33,534 nt of DNA from an uncultured Paenibacillaceae bacterium (GCA_913056365.1 CAJXLT010000023.1:1-33534); one strand, 5' to 3'. Positions 25,675 to 33,534 are shown, numbered from the stretch's first letter. Program-made: numbers and translations. Notes: generated by a model not told the origin, from the sequence alone.

Positions 25675-28224
25675 CTATCTGCACAGCAGCTGCTGCGACA
25701 CGATATCTGAGAATACTTCCATGACGGGTGTGCGCACGACATGGATGACATCGGCGAACGGCTCGCTGTCCGGCAGCAAGGAAGGCAGTTCGTTGTCGCG
25801 TTCCAGAATGCGCTCTGGGTGGTACACGACATCTGCCCGTCCATCGAACAACGCTACGTAGAAGATGCCCGTCTCCACAAGGTCTTGGAAGAAGTGGCTG
25901 CCATAGGACAATTCCGGCATCATGCCTGCTTCCCGCGAAGCAATCTCGCAGATAACCGCCATATGACTCAGCTCGGTGAAGTGTACGGGTACGCCGAGGG
26001 AAGGTGTCGTCGTTCCCCACCGGCCCGGTCCCATGAGCATGACCGACTGCCCTTGCAGCGCGGCATTGATCTTGCCAATTTGTCTGGCGACCGCGTACTT
26101 GTCCTGATTGCTTCGCTCCAGGTATGGCTGCGCTCGCACGAACACGACGGCGTCGATCGGCAGACGCACGTTGCCTCCCATGAAGTTGCCTTTCGAGGCG
26201 AAGAAGCAATCCTCCTTGTCTGCCAGACTAGGCAACGCAACCGGATTGCCCAAGCCTCGGGTCTGCAGCGGACGGCATTGCAGCAGGTTCACCTTGAACG
26301 CATGGTCCTTCGTGAAGTTCGCTGTGAACTCGATGTCTACTGGGTATTCGTATACGTCCGACAGCAGTGCCAGCATCTCTCGCATCAGCCTCGGAAATGC
26401 GGTTTGCTTCAACAGCTTGTGGAAATCGAGAATAGACGGGATCGGTCGATCGGTGTACCCTAGCTCGCGCAGCCTCGCTGCGGTCTGGTGATCGAGAGAA
26501 GCGAACAAGTCCTTGCTCGTCTTCAAATCCCGCTCAAGCGCCTCGTCCGTCTCCCTGCTAGTTAGCGTATTCTCGCTAAGCGAGAGCAAGTCGACTATAC
26601 GTTGGGAGAACTTCTGCCGATCCTCTGCGTTCATGAGCGGCATCCGCATCGGGTCATCGAGACAGACGATTCTCGCATAGTCGCCTACCGTCCGATCTAC
26701 CGCCCGCGTTCCGAGGCCGAACACTAAGCGGAGCATGCCGGCATCCATATCTACACTCTCGTCCCATACGTACAGATTGGAGGAATTCCCGACCCCCGCA
26801 ATATGCGGGTAGAAGTTGTCGCCGTGATGGTCGCCGGACACGCGCTGTACGAGAATCGCCATCTGCTCATCTCGCTCCGCCAGCCCTCGATCGAACCGAT
26901 AATGGAGCGCGTCCTCGTTCATCGTGCTCGCATAGACGATACGAATCGCCTGCTCGAATGCGGCATACCGTTCCTCCGGCGTTCCCTGATTGACGCAGAA
27001 CACGCTCTCATACTTGCCGGCGAACGCATTCCCGAAGTTATCCTCCAGCAGCGAGCTGGAACGGACAATGATCGGAGACTGTCCGAAGTACTCCAGAATC
27101 TGTACGAACTGCTCTCGTATCGTCTCGGGAAATTCGCCATGCAGCAGCTTTTCCTTCAATTCGGGGGCGTACTGGAAGTAGCCCTCCTCCGTCTTCTGCC
27201 GGGTGCGCAGCTTCCACCAGCCGTTCTGCACAATGTAGGTGTAGAACACGTCAGAACCTAAGTAGAACGAATCGTGCGGTTCCATATAGGAGGCGAAGCG
27301 ATCCTTCCCTTCCTTCGCCAATATATGGCGGGCTAGCAGCATGCCGACACTTTTGCCTCCGATGAAGCCAGTTCCCACTACACGAGAAGCAATCTGCAAA
27401 ATGTCACGCAAGGTGAAGTACCGCTCGCATAGCTCTAGCATGCGCGACTCATGCCCAATGAGCATCTTCATCAGCTGACGCTTCTTCTCCTTTTGCACGG
27501 ACTGTTCTTGCTTCAACGCTCCCTTCGCCTGCTGGAACAAGATATTCCAATAATCCAGCCGCTCTTCACCGCGAGAGATTGTAGAGAATAACGCCGCTGC
27601 CTCAGAGCTCGCGGTAATGCAGACAGCCTCCTGTCCCTGTATGAGATGGGGGAAGAACATCGTCGGCGAATAGCGGTTCCACACTTTCAAAGGATGGACA
27701 TACAGCTGTTCACCAACCTCGTATTGATCCAGCAGCAGCTGCGTCGTCTCCCGAATACCGGCGATCGTGCTGTACGTATGGGCGTTGCGAATAATGGCGA
27801 AGTAGGCAATCGTATCGAATTCGTACAAGTATGGACAAGCCACCTTGAAGAAGTTTCCGATCATCAGATCGGAATGCCAGTAAGCGAGCAGGTCTGTCAG
27901 ACAGTCGAATACGTAGAAGGCTTCCTTGCCTTCCCGCTCTACCAAGTAATGCACCTTCGTCGCGAAGCTCTCGAAGCCCTTGCTCGCGTCTATCTCGCAG
28001 ATGTTCAAGTCAGCGCTTGCTTCGAGTAATGGCTCATGATTGCCGAAGCGGACATAGATCAGCTTCCGCCGATCAGCTCGCGCTTGCTGCACGTAAGGAT
28101 CGATCATTCGCTTGTAGTTGGCGACCGTATCCACCTGCCAGACTACGTTATCTCCCAGACGAAGCCGATCGATCGCTTGGTCCAAGCCAGATAAGCCCGT
28201 GCTTACTTTGTCATGAACGTTCAT
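25675..28224 (-). CDS. RecA/KaiC-like plus pyruvate-phosphate-dikinase N-terminal (PEP/pyruvate-binding) fusion protein
   Basis: 849 residues; ATG at 28224 with GGGGAGG upstream. Residues ~1-230 resemble a RecA/KaiC-like ATPase (TGLSGLDQAID, FYVFDCLTDLLAYW as a Walker-B-like strand). However, the P-loop position reads RLRLGDNVVWQVDT with no GKT, so nucleotide binding there is doubtful. Residues ~285-655 are the ATP-grasp domain of PEP synthase/PPDK: FIGGKSVGMLLARHI, PIIVRSSSLLEDNFGNAFAG, VFGLGTRAVDRTVGDYAR, DIEFTANF, LLQCRPLQTRG. The last ~170 residues are unassigned (VMLMGPGRWGTTTPSLGVPV). The phosphohistidine swivel domain and the C-terminal PEP-binding barrel of true PEP synthase are both missing, so the classical reaction is not expected. 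It heads an operon with AraC and VOC genes. Function is unknown. Confidence 0.92.
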   Translation of the reverse strand: MNVHDKVSTGLSGLDQAIDRLRLGDNVVWQVDTVANYKRMIDPYVQQARADRRKLIYVRFGNHEPLLEASADLNICEIDASKGFESFATKVHYLVEREGKEAFYVFDCLTDLLAYWHSDLMIGNFFKVACPYLYEFDTIAYFAIIRNAHTYSTIAGIRETTQLLLDQYEVGEQLYVHPLKVWNRYSPTMFFPHLIQGQEAVCITASSEAAALFSTISRGEERLDYWNILFQQAKGALKQEQSVQKEKKRQLMKMLIGHESRMLELCERYFTLRDILQIASRVVGTGFIGGKSVGMLLARHILAKEGKDRFASYMEPHDSFYLGSDVFYTYIVQNGWWKLRTRQKTEEGYFQYAPELKEKLLHGEFPETIREQFVQILEYFGQSPIIVRSSSLLEDNFGNAFAGKYESVFCVNQGTPEERYAAFEQAIRIVYASTMNEDALHYRFDRGLAERDEQMAILVQRVSGDHHGDNFYPHIAGVGNSSNLYVWDESVDMDAGMLRLVFGLGTRAVDRTVGDYARIVCLDDPMRMPLMNAEDRQKFSQRIVDLLSLSENTLTSRETDEALERDLKTSKDLFASLDHQTAARLRELGYTDRPIPSILDFHKLLKQTAFPRLMREMLALLSDVYEYPVDIEFTANFTKDHAFKVNLLQCRPLQTRGLGNPVALPSLADKEDCFFASKGNFMGGNVRLPIDAVVFVRAQPYLERSNQDKYAVARQIGKINAALQGQSVMLMGPGRWGTTTPSLGVPVHFTELSHMAVICEIASREAGMMPELSYGSHFFQDLVETGIFYVALFDGRADVVYHPERILERDNELPSLLPDSEPFADVIHVVRTPVMEVFSDIVSQQLLCR

Positions 28225-28488
28225 GCTACCTCCCCTTTCTCATGTCGATGCTGTCGGGATATACGTCCCCTGCTCCCCGCGCTATTTTCTCATCATCCTT
28301 GGCAACTAATCTCGAACGTGACTTCGTTATTATTCACTATAAATCAAAGTTCCCTGACGGTCCAATACGGTCGCATGCCCGCACGCACTCTATGGACCAT
28401 GAAACATTCCTACCCTGCCGTGCGTCTAATGAGCCAAAGGGAACTTATCTCTCGCGTTGACTGTAAGAAGATATAGGAGGAGATCAAG

Positions 28489-30261
28489 ATGCGTCAATGG
28501 ATGAAACTAGCGGTTGTGTGTATGTGCTTCGTCGTCTCAGTGCCGATAGCCAGCGCAGCCGATCATGCTGGAAAACAACCTTTGAACGAAGTGTTCAACC
28601 GTATCGTTATTGTGCCCTATGATTATGAGGGGAAAGCATTCATTCACGGTCAGCTTACGGACATGCAAGGCGAGTATGAGCTGGTACAGCGTGACGGACG
28701 GGTATTCGTGCCGATTCGCCTCCTGAGTACGCTCGTGACTGAGGCGGATCGAGACGATGTGTATTGGGAAGCCCGCTGGCAACCCGAAGTGCCGGATGAG
28801 GTGCGCTTGGTCGATCACCGCTCGCAGACGAGTGTTATCTTCACCGTGGACAGCCGGACGGTGTTGATCAACGGCGAGCCGCTCACTGTCGATGTTGCGC
28901 CGCAGAAGATCAACGGGCGTATTATGCTGCCGCTGCGCAGTGCTGCGGAGGCGCTGGATCAGCATATCGATTGGCTGCAAGGTCTGATTGTCATTGGCGA
29001 CGATTACGTCGATCTGCAGCATCCGCAAACGACTGCACTGGTGGACACCGTGAAGAAGCACTTGCGTGACGAGCGGGAACGAGTAGACTATGAGGCTGTT
29101 CTGACACCTGTCACCCAGTCTGGGGGTACTGTGTACTACCTGAAGCATACTCCTGATGCGACGCATGCCTATCAGCAACTATACGCCCGAACAGAGGGCA
29201 AGTCGAGCAGCGTTCCGTTGACAGGCTCCCCGCGTATGTACTATCAGGAGCCAGTGGACGATGCGTTGTATTACGTCACCATGGTGGATGGCGAAGCAGA
29301 ATTGCATGCATATAGTTTGGCTGACGAATCATCGCGGCGGATTAGCAGTCTAGGGGATTGGAACCCAGCGAACGGCTGGCTGACGCGCGTCGAGAAGCTC
29401 GATGGCGAGCTGTATGTCACGTTGCACAGCGGCGATATGACGATGGGGAGTGACACCTTGTACAAGGTGGATAACGGAATGTTGCAGGAAATAAGCAGCG
29501 CGAAGAGCTTTATCCAAGTGGTCAAGCATGACGACATGCTGTACTACACTGACTTCACGTTCATGAATGATCTGAGGAATAATTTGTATCGTGTAGATGC
29601 GGCAACCGGACAATCTACGCAAATCGGCGTGGACGGGTTCGCTTATGGGGCGAGCCGGACGGTACAAGACAATGGAGGCATCAGCCTATCAGGAGATCGC
29701 GCCTTGTACGTGCGCGACGGCTATCTCTATGCGCTAGGCTACAATGTCGGCGACATGGAGGATAAGAGCGCGGTGTACAAATTGAATCTCGCCGATCAGA
29801 CACAAGTCAAGCTGACTCCGCCGGCAGATCAATTCTGGATTGCGAACGGAGAGCTGTATTATCGGGAATCGGATACAGGATTCCTCGCTGTCGCTGATCT
29901 CAACGGCAATCTGCAGCATACGCTAGTAGAGCGGCCGGTTCTAGGCGCCAAGCTGGTAGACAGCGACCTCTACTACACGTCCAATGCGAGCGAGAATGCC
30001 CATCAGCCCGGTGTGCTGTATCGCTATGATCTGGCAGCAGGACAAGATATCCGATTGAGCGATCATGCAGCAAGCTCCTACTTCGTAGGGGAGAGCGACG
30101 TGTACTATGTGTCAGACAGCTATGCGCCAGGGATCTATAAGATTGATAAAGACGGTAGACATGTACACTTGATTAGCGATTATATCGATACAGCAGCCTT
30201 GTCAGCGGACGGTCTCGTCTACACCTTGAAGTACAAGGAAGGGATCTACACGGTGAAATAA
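28489..30261 (+). CDS. Secreted protein with copper-amine-oxidase N-terminal-like domain and beta-propeller-like C-terminus
   Basis: 590 residues; ATG at 28489 with AGGAGGAGA upstream. Signal peptide 1-24, cleaved near ASA-AD. Residues ~60-180 fit the copper-amine-oxidase stalk-type domain (RVFVPIRLLSTLV; INGRIMLPLRSAAEALD). Residues ~195-590 are a series of WD/DUF5050-like blades with recurring patterns such as LYYVTMVDGEAELHAYSL, NLYRVDAATGQSTQI and VYYVSDSYAPGIYKIDKDG, suggesting a six- or seven-bladed propeller. No catalytic residues are evident. It diverges from the PPDK-N-like gene across a 264-bp region in which I found no clear promoter, and converges on the metallo-hydrolase gene. 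Function is unknown; extracellular ligand sensing or scaffolding is possible. Confidence 0.92.
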   Translation: MRQWMKLAVVCMCFVVSVPIASAADHAGKQPLNEVFNRIVIVPYDYEGKAFIHGQLTDMQGEYELVQRDGRVFVPIRLLSTLVTEADRDDVYWEARWQPEVPDEVRLVDHRSQTSVIFTVDSRTVLINGEPLTVDVAPQKINGRIMLPLRSAAEALDQHIDWLQGLIVIGDDYVDLQHPQTTALVDTVKKHLRDERERVDYEAVLTPVTQSGGTVYYLKHTPDATHAYQQLYARTEGKSSSVPLTGSPRMYYQEPVDDALYYVTMVDGEAELHAYSLADESSRRISSLGDWNPANGWLTRVEKLDGELYVTLHSGDMTMGSDTLYKVDNGMLQEISSAKSFIQVVKHDDMLYYTDFTFMNDLRNNLYRVDAATGQSTQIGVDGFAYGASRTVQDNGGISLSGDRALYVRDGYLYALGYNVGDMEDKSAVYKLNLADQTQVKLTPPADQFWIANGELYYRESDTGFLAVADLNGNLQHTLVERPVLGAKLVDSDLYYTSNASENAHQPGVLYRYDLAAGQDIRLSDHAASSYFVGESDVYYVSDSYAPGIYKIDKDGRHVHLISDYIDTAALSADGLVYTLKYKEGIYTVK

Positions 30262-30314
30262 CCGGAGTCCGCCTGAGACAGACTAGGGCAGGCATGCACG
30301 GAAGCAAGGGGAGC

Positions 30315-30368
30315 AGAGCATTCGCTTCATTGGCGAAAATATGGATACGCCATTAGTGTGAATGCTCT
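30315..30368. other. Inverted repeat between convergent genes, overlapping the metallo-hydrolase stop codon
   Basis: AGAGCATTC (30315-30323) and GAATGCTCT (30360-30368) pair perfectly over 9 bp. An inner ATTGGCG / CGCCATT arm adds more pairing. It spans the 3' end of the minus-strand gene and the trailer of the plus-strand gene. It has no T run on either side, so it may be an RNA-end hairpin more than a classical terminator. Confidence 0.5.
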
Positions 30369-31462
30369 CTCCACCATGCCTCTACAGTAGGTGAAGCCTC
30401 GTCCCGACTGAGCGTGATCGTCGCCCCTAGACGCGGTGCGAGCAGTTCAACCCCTCTCTGCTCCGCTTCCTGCGAAGCGCGCTCGACAGGGTCCGTCCAG
30501 CTATGATAGGCCAATGTAAAAGCTCCCCAGTGTGTCAGCATCATACGCCGACCTTGCACATCAAGATGAGCCTGAACGGACTGTTCCGGCATCATATGCA
30601 CTTGCGGCCAGCGGTGGTCATATTGGCCCCCCTCGATAAAAGTATAATCGAACGGTCCATACGCTTGCCCGATGTTCTGAAAGTGCGGTCCATAGCCGCC
30701 ATCACCGCTGAAGTACAAGCGCAGCTCGCTGCTTAGCACGACCCAGCCCATCCATAAGGTCGCGTCGCGATTCGTCAGCCCTCTGCCCGAGAAGTGCTGC
30801 GCCGGCACAGCGGTCAAGGTCAGCCCTTCCCAGGTCAGCTCCTCCCACCAGTTGAGCTCGCGGATGCGGGCTTTCTCCACACCCCACCGCTGCAAGTGCG
30901 CGCCTACGCCTGCCGGAACGAAGAATTGACGCACCTTATGCCGCAGGCGCCGGATCGAAGGATAGTCGAGATGATCGTAGTGATCATGAGTGATCAGCAC
31001 CGCATCAATGTCTGGCAGCGCATCCGCCACCTTCAGCAGATCGCCGCTGTACCGCTTGCTTCCGACGAAGGTGACAGGTGAAGCGGACCTGCCGAACATC
31101 GGATCTATGAGCAGCTGCTTGCCTTCGATGCCGAGCAGGAAGGTAGAATGTCCGAACCAGGTCAGTGTCGGCTCCGCACTGCGGATCAACGTCTCATCGA
31201 GCGCAGCGAGCGGCAACAGTTGCCGCGGCCGACGCTCCTCCCCGCCCTTCATTGCTTCCTTAATGAACGAGCCAATCGTTGAGAGATTCATCTCCATCTG
31301 CACCGGCACGGCATTGCGAAATTTACCCTGCTTGTAGTTGCTGAGAGCGATGTACTGTTGCTTGTTTGTCCGGTGTGCCTTACCGCCAAACACTGGATGA
31401 ACATTCACATAAGTGATGATGCCCAGTACAAGGATTAATACGAGAACGAGGAAGTAGATCAT
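30353..31462 (-). CDS. Metallo-beta-lactamase-fold hydrolase, NAPE-PLD/UlaG-like, membrane-anchored
   Basis: 369 residues; ATG at 31462 with AAAAAAGGAG upstream. An N-terminal hydrophobic helix (~2-20, YFLVLVLILVLGIITYV) probably anchors it with the catalytic part outside. The metal-binding signature THDHYDHLD is at 158-166, followed by His223 (VPAQHFSGRG), Asp254 (YFSGDGGYG) and His336 (LTHWGAF). TWFGHSTFLLGIEGKQLLID is the typical start of the lactamase_B_2 domain. Relatives hydrolyse phosphodiester or lactone bonds, including N-acyl-phosphatidylethanolamine phospholipase D; the substrate here is unknown. It is divergent from the MFS gene that has a leader peptide. Confidence 0.92.
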   Translation of the reverse strand: MIYFLVLVLILVLGIITYVNVHPVFGGKAHRTNKQQYIALSNYKQGKFRNAVPVQMEMNLSTIGSFIKEAMKGGEERRPRQLLPLAALDETLIRSAEPTLTWFGHSTFLLGIEGKQLLIDPMFGRSASPVTFVGSKRYSGDLLKVADALPDIDAVLITHDHYDHLDYPSIRRLRHKVRQFFVPAGVGAHLQRWGVEKARIRELNWWEELTWEGLTLTAVPAQHFSGRGLTNRDATLWMGWVVLSSELRLYFSGDGGYGPHFQNIGQAYGPFDYTFIEGGQYDHRWPQVHMMPEQSVQAHLDVQGRRMMLTHWGAFTLAYHSWTDPVERASQEAEQRGVELLAPRLGATITLSRDEASPTVEAWWREHSH

Positions 31463-31499
31463 GCATAACTGCTCCTTTTTTTATCTAGTCTGACTTACT

Positions 31500-31529
31500 T
31501 ATATATGAGAAGTGCGCTTTCGATTTCAA
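31500..31529 (-). promoter_or_regulatory. Candidate promoter of the metallo-hydrolase gene
   Basis: TTGAAA (31529-31524), an 18-bp spacer and TATATA (31505-31500) on the minus strand, about 40 bp before the start codon. The boxes are imperfect. Confidence 0.4.
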
Positions 31530-31653
31530 ACCGTACCTTCATTATCGCATATCGGGATTTGACGAACAAATCTGACATCATGCCTGCTTATCAGCTTGTT
31601 TTTGCGATATACTAGGCGTACAAGATTATGTAAAAGAAAGGAGCGTGCACCCT

Positions 31654-31680
31654 ATGTCAACAATACGTCCTCCTTGCTAA
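31654..31680 (+). CDS. Eight-codon leader peptide MSTIRPPC before the MFS transporter
   Basis: ATG at 31654, stop TAA ending at 31680. It is preceded by AAAGGAG (31637-31643) with a 10-nt gap, as good a ribosome binding site as those of full genes here. It ends 76 bp before an MFS transporter whose own ribosome binding site is inside a hairpin. Short leaders in this position regulate many antibiotic-resistance and efflux genes by ribosome stalling. The Arg-Pro-Pro-Cys end includes a Pro-Pro pair, which is slow to translate. The regulatory role is inference. Confidence 0.65.
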   Translation: MSTIRPPC

Positions 31681-31711
31681 TACTGTTCATTCGCCCAGCC
31701 TCGCGCACCGC

Positions 31712-31746
31712 CTCCTCTGATGACTAGCTATCCATCATGAGAGGAG
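31712..31746 (+). promoter_or_regulatory. Attenuator hairpin sequestering the MFS ribosome binding site
   Basis: CTCCTCTGATGA (31712-31723) pairs with TCATGAGAGGAG (31735-31746): 11 of 12 positions match, around an 11-nt loop. The right arm contains AGAGGAG, the ribosome binding site of the MFS gene starting at 31757. The leader's own AGGAGCGTGC (31639-31648) could instead pair with GCACCGCCTCCT (31705-31716) with two small bulges. Mutually exclusive structures are therefore possible. There is no T run, which points to translational control. Confidence 0.72.
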
Positions 31747-31756
31747 CGATAACAAC

Positions 31757-32941
31757 ATGCTTGGTCGGTCGAATGTATGGAAGCTCTACGGCTTCCGCTT
31801 CTTCAACAGCTTAATTCCCGCCTATGTCATTGAACGGCTGTATTGGGAAGAACGGGGGATGACGATCCAGCTCGTTATCTATACCGAAATCTTCTATGCC
31901 ATCACCATTATGCTGCTGGAGCTGCCGACGGGCATAGTAGCAGACAAATGGGGCCGCAAGCCTATGATTGTGCTGACTGCTGCAATGGGCTGTTTGGAAT
32001 TTCTTATTTTGCTGCATGCGACGGAATTTTGGCACTTCGCGCTGGTGGTGGCGCTTGCTGCAGTAGGCAGCTCTGCCGCAAGCGGTGCCGAAACGGCGCT
32101 GCTGTACGATTCGTTGGCAGTGCGTGGACACGAGCAGCAGTTTGAGAAGGTTGCAGGACGGATGCAAGGGTTCGATCTGACCGCAACGATGCTAGCGGCC
32201 TTGGCTGGCAGCTGGCTGGCGCATCAGCTTGACTATGCCTTCAACTACTGGCTGTCCTTATTCAGCATGAGCCTGTGCCTGCTGTTAGCCTGTCTGTTGA
32301 TCGAGCCAAGAGTGAAGCGTACGCTTGCGAGCGAGGACGAGGAGCCTGTCCCGATCCGACAATTCGTGCGGGACGCCTTGTGGCAGCTTCGCGGCCATCC
32401 TGGCCTGCTGCTAGTCGTGCTGTCCGCCATGGTTACCGGAGCGGCGATCAACTTCATCGATGAATTCTGGCAAATTTATCTCGATCGGATCGGCGTTCCT
32501 GTGCTGTACTTCGGTCTGTTCTCGGCTGCCATCTATGTGCTGCAGCTTCCCGGCAGCCTGCTAGCGTATCGGCTCCGGAACGTGTTCCGCTACAGAACCT
32601 TGCTGCTCGCCATCTTGACAGCACTCACGCTCGGGTTCAGCTATGTTGCCGTCGTTCCCGGCATGAGCAGCATGGCTGCTATCTTCCTCATCTGCCTATT
32701 CGCCGGTATGATAGGACCGCTCGCAGCAGGCTACCTGCATCACCGCATCGACGCTTCGATGCGCGCGACGCTCGGCTCCTTCCAGTCGTTCGGCACGAAT
32801 GCGGCGATGATGGGGATCGGTCTCGGCTTCGGCTATGTCACCTCACAATGGGATATCTTCGGCGGCTACGGCTTGATCGCAATCATCTGCGCTGGCTTTC
32901 TGGTGTACTTTCTCTTCGCTTCGCGAAGCAGCATAGCGTGA
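31757..32941 (+). CDS. MFS transporter, probably attenuation-controlled efflux
   Basis: 394 residues; the ATG at 31757 has AGAGGAG 10 nt upstream. About twelve hydrophobic segments. Motif A is clear after the second segment: ELPTGIVADKWGRKPMIV, with the Asp and Gly-Arg-Lys of the family. The first segment region FRFFNSLIPAYVIERLYWEE is like that of small MFS exporters found in Bacillales. The substrate is not readable from sequence. The leader peptide and the ribosome-binding-site hairpin upstream suggest induction by a ribosome-acting compound, so export of such an antibiotic is the favoured guess. It ends at the terminator 32949-33002. Confidence 0.92.
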   Translation: MLGRSNVWKLYGFRFFNSLIPAYVIERLYWEERGMTIQLVIYTEIFYAITIMLLELPTGIVADKWGRKPMIVLTAAMGCLEFLILLHATEFWHFALVVALAAVGSSAASGAETALLYDSLAVRGHEQQFEKVAGRMQGFDLTATMLAALAGSWLAHQLDYAFNYWLSLFSMSLCLLLACLLIEPRVKRTLASEDEEPVPIRQFVRDALWQLRGHPGLLLVVLSAMVTGAAINFIDEFWQIYLDRIGVPVLYFGLFSAAIYVLQLPGSLLAYRLRNVFRYRTLLLAILTALTLGFSYVAVVPGMSSMAAIFLICLFAGMIGPLAAGYLHHRIDASMRATLGSFQSFGTNAAMMGIGLGFGYVTSQWDIFGGYGLIAIICAGFLVYFLFASRSSIA

Positions 32942-32948
32942 ACAAGGT

Positions 32949-33002
32949 ACAGGGCTGCTGCCATCCTCCGCGTGAGGCATTGGCAGACAGCCCTGTTGTT
33001 TT
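32949..33002 (+). terminator. Intrinsic terminator of the MFS gene
   Basis: ACAGGGCTG and CAGCCCTGT form a perfect 9-bp stem extended by GCCA/TGGC. TGTTTT follows. It lies 8 bp after the stop codon. Confidence 0.88.
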
Positions 33003-33213
33003 GGGTGGTGGGGTGGGTTTGCAAACTTCGCTGTCTAGCAACAATAGGACCAGATAGTTCCGCTAATTTCCTTGCACTTAGTATGTGTGGGTTTGAATCT
33101 GCAGCGGCTGTTGCACCTGGCTTCGTGTACTGGAATATGGAGTTGTAAGGCTGGCTTTCTGCACAACGAGATGGATATGGTGGTTACTGGTGTGTAGGCA
33201 TGGTGGTTATTGT

Positions 33214-33292
33214 GGTAACGGTTGTAGTGGGTGTGGTGGTAACGGTTGTAGTGGGTGTGGTGGTAACGGTTGTAGTGGGTGTGGTGGTAACG
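33214..33292. repeat. 24-bp tandem repeat, three full units and a partial fourth
   Basis: Units begin at 33214, 33238, 33262 and 33286, each starting GGTAACGGTTGTAGTGGG. The three full units are identical. The period is a multiple of three, but no start codon opens a frame across it. Confidence 0.93.
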
Positions 33293-33303
33293 AGTGCAGG
33301 GAG

Positions 33304-33400
33304 TTTGGTGGTAGGCGTGAATGACGGTTGTGAGGGGTGGGGGTTTGGTGGTAGGCGTGAATGACGGTTGTGAGGGGTGGGGGTTTGGTGGTAGGCGTGA
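33304..33400. repeat. 40-bp tandem repeat, about 2.4 units
   Basis: Units begin at 33304, 33344 and 33384 with TTTGGTGGTAGGCGTGA. The two full units are identical. The 40-bp period is not a multiple of three, which argues against a coding origin. It follows directly after the 24-bp array. Confidence 0.93.
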
Positions 33401-33534
33401 TGAGTGTGCTGCTTACGGGAAAAAGTGGTCTTATTTCACAGTGACGGCGTGTGAGGGGGTAGTGTCAATAAGTTTGTGTATTCAACTTTAGGTAGGGTAC
33501 ATGGAATTGTATAGTGGTGGGCGTAGCCCAAGCG

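Larger units (their letters stand above)
33003..33534. other. GT-rich non-coding region at the right edge
   Basis: No credible gene is seen on either strand. From about 33170 to 33400 the plus strand is strikingly G+T rich and C-poor. It carries two families of tandem repeats, listed separately. 33003-33170 shows nothing further. Confidence 0.6.

Noticed and set aside
25664-26209. Upstream extension of the AraC-family frame to a 463-residue protein
   Set aside because: This part overlaps the well-supported PPDK-N-like gene in another frame, has Arg/His-rich nonsense composition, and the family N-terminus and ribosome binding site both lie at 25663.
33214-33400. CRISPR array
   Set aside because: The repeats are directly adjacent with no unique spacers, and no cas genes are nearby.
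33180-33475. Thr/Pro-rich open frame on the minus strand across the tandem repeats
   Set aside because: It is open for roughly 85-90 codons between stops but has no usable start codon except one near its end, and the 40-bp period breaks the repeat pattern in frame.
1-33534. rRNA, tRNA, prophage or transposase genes
   Set aside because: No cloverleaf, rRNA signature, integrase, capsid or DDE-type protein was recognised on either strand.

Overview
The window looks like a chromosomal segment of a Paenibacillus-type member of the Bacillales. The signs are strong GGAGG-type ribosome binding sites, a YwaC/RelP small alarmone synthetase, an L-lactate dehydrogenase, two secreted proteins with copper-amine-oxidase N-terminal-like domains, a cyclic-di-GMP-I riboswitch, and short palindromic intergenic repeats of a kind I associate with Paenibacillus. 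The genus is an inference from content. No rRNA, tRNA, CRISPR array or transposase was seen.

Region 1 (1-12113, minus strand) is a secreted-protein operon read right to left. A promoter and a cyclic-di-GMP-I riboswitch with an intrinsic terminator precede a 1372-residue malectin-like/PA14/fibronectin-III protein. This is followed after 29 bp by a 1353-residue fibronectin-III protein, and after another 38 bp by a paralogue of that second protein which runs off the left edge. The two paralogues are nearly identical over their fibronectin parts (constant offset of 4100 bp) but differ strongly in their N-terminal ~450 residues. Region 2 (12114-15856) holds a small secreted copper-amine-oxidase-like-domain protein flanked by 253-bp direct repeats, and a chitin-active AA10 lytic polysaccharide monooxygenase with two chitin-binding modules joined by a (Gly-Asp-Pro)10 linker. 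The theme of both regions is extracellular: adhesion or matrix, and polysaccharide attack.

Region 3 (15857-24362) holds a LytTR-like and an AbrB-like small gene (plus strand), then a minus-strand operon of an ABC exporter fused to a cyclic-nucleotide-binding domain with two GNAT-type proteins. It continues with ywaC/relP, a 200-bp cluster of four palindromes, lactate dehydrogenase and an MFS transporter. Region 4 (24399-28224) is an operon of an unusual RecA/KaiC-like plus PPDK-N ATP-grasp protein, an AraC-type regulator and a VOC protein. Region 5 (28489-33534) contains a secreted beta-propeller-like protein, an NAPE-PLD-like metallo-hydrolase, and an MFS transporter preceded by an 8-codon leader peptide and a hairpin that buries its ribosome binding site. 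The right end is a GT-rich non-coding stretch with 24-bp and 40-bp tandem repeats.

The best candidates for undescribed biology are the leader-peptide/attenuator before the MFS transporter (31637-31757), the riboswitch-controlled mosaic surface-protein operon (1-11979), the ABC-CNB/GNAT operon (17022-20417) and the RecA-like/PPDK-N fusion (25675-28224). All functional statements rest on reading the sequence and on recalled family features; no database search was run.
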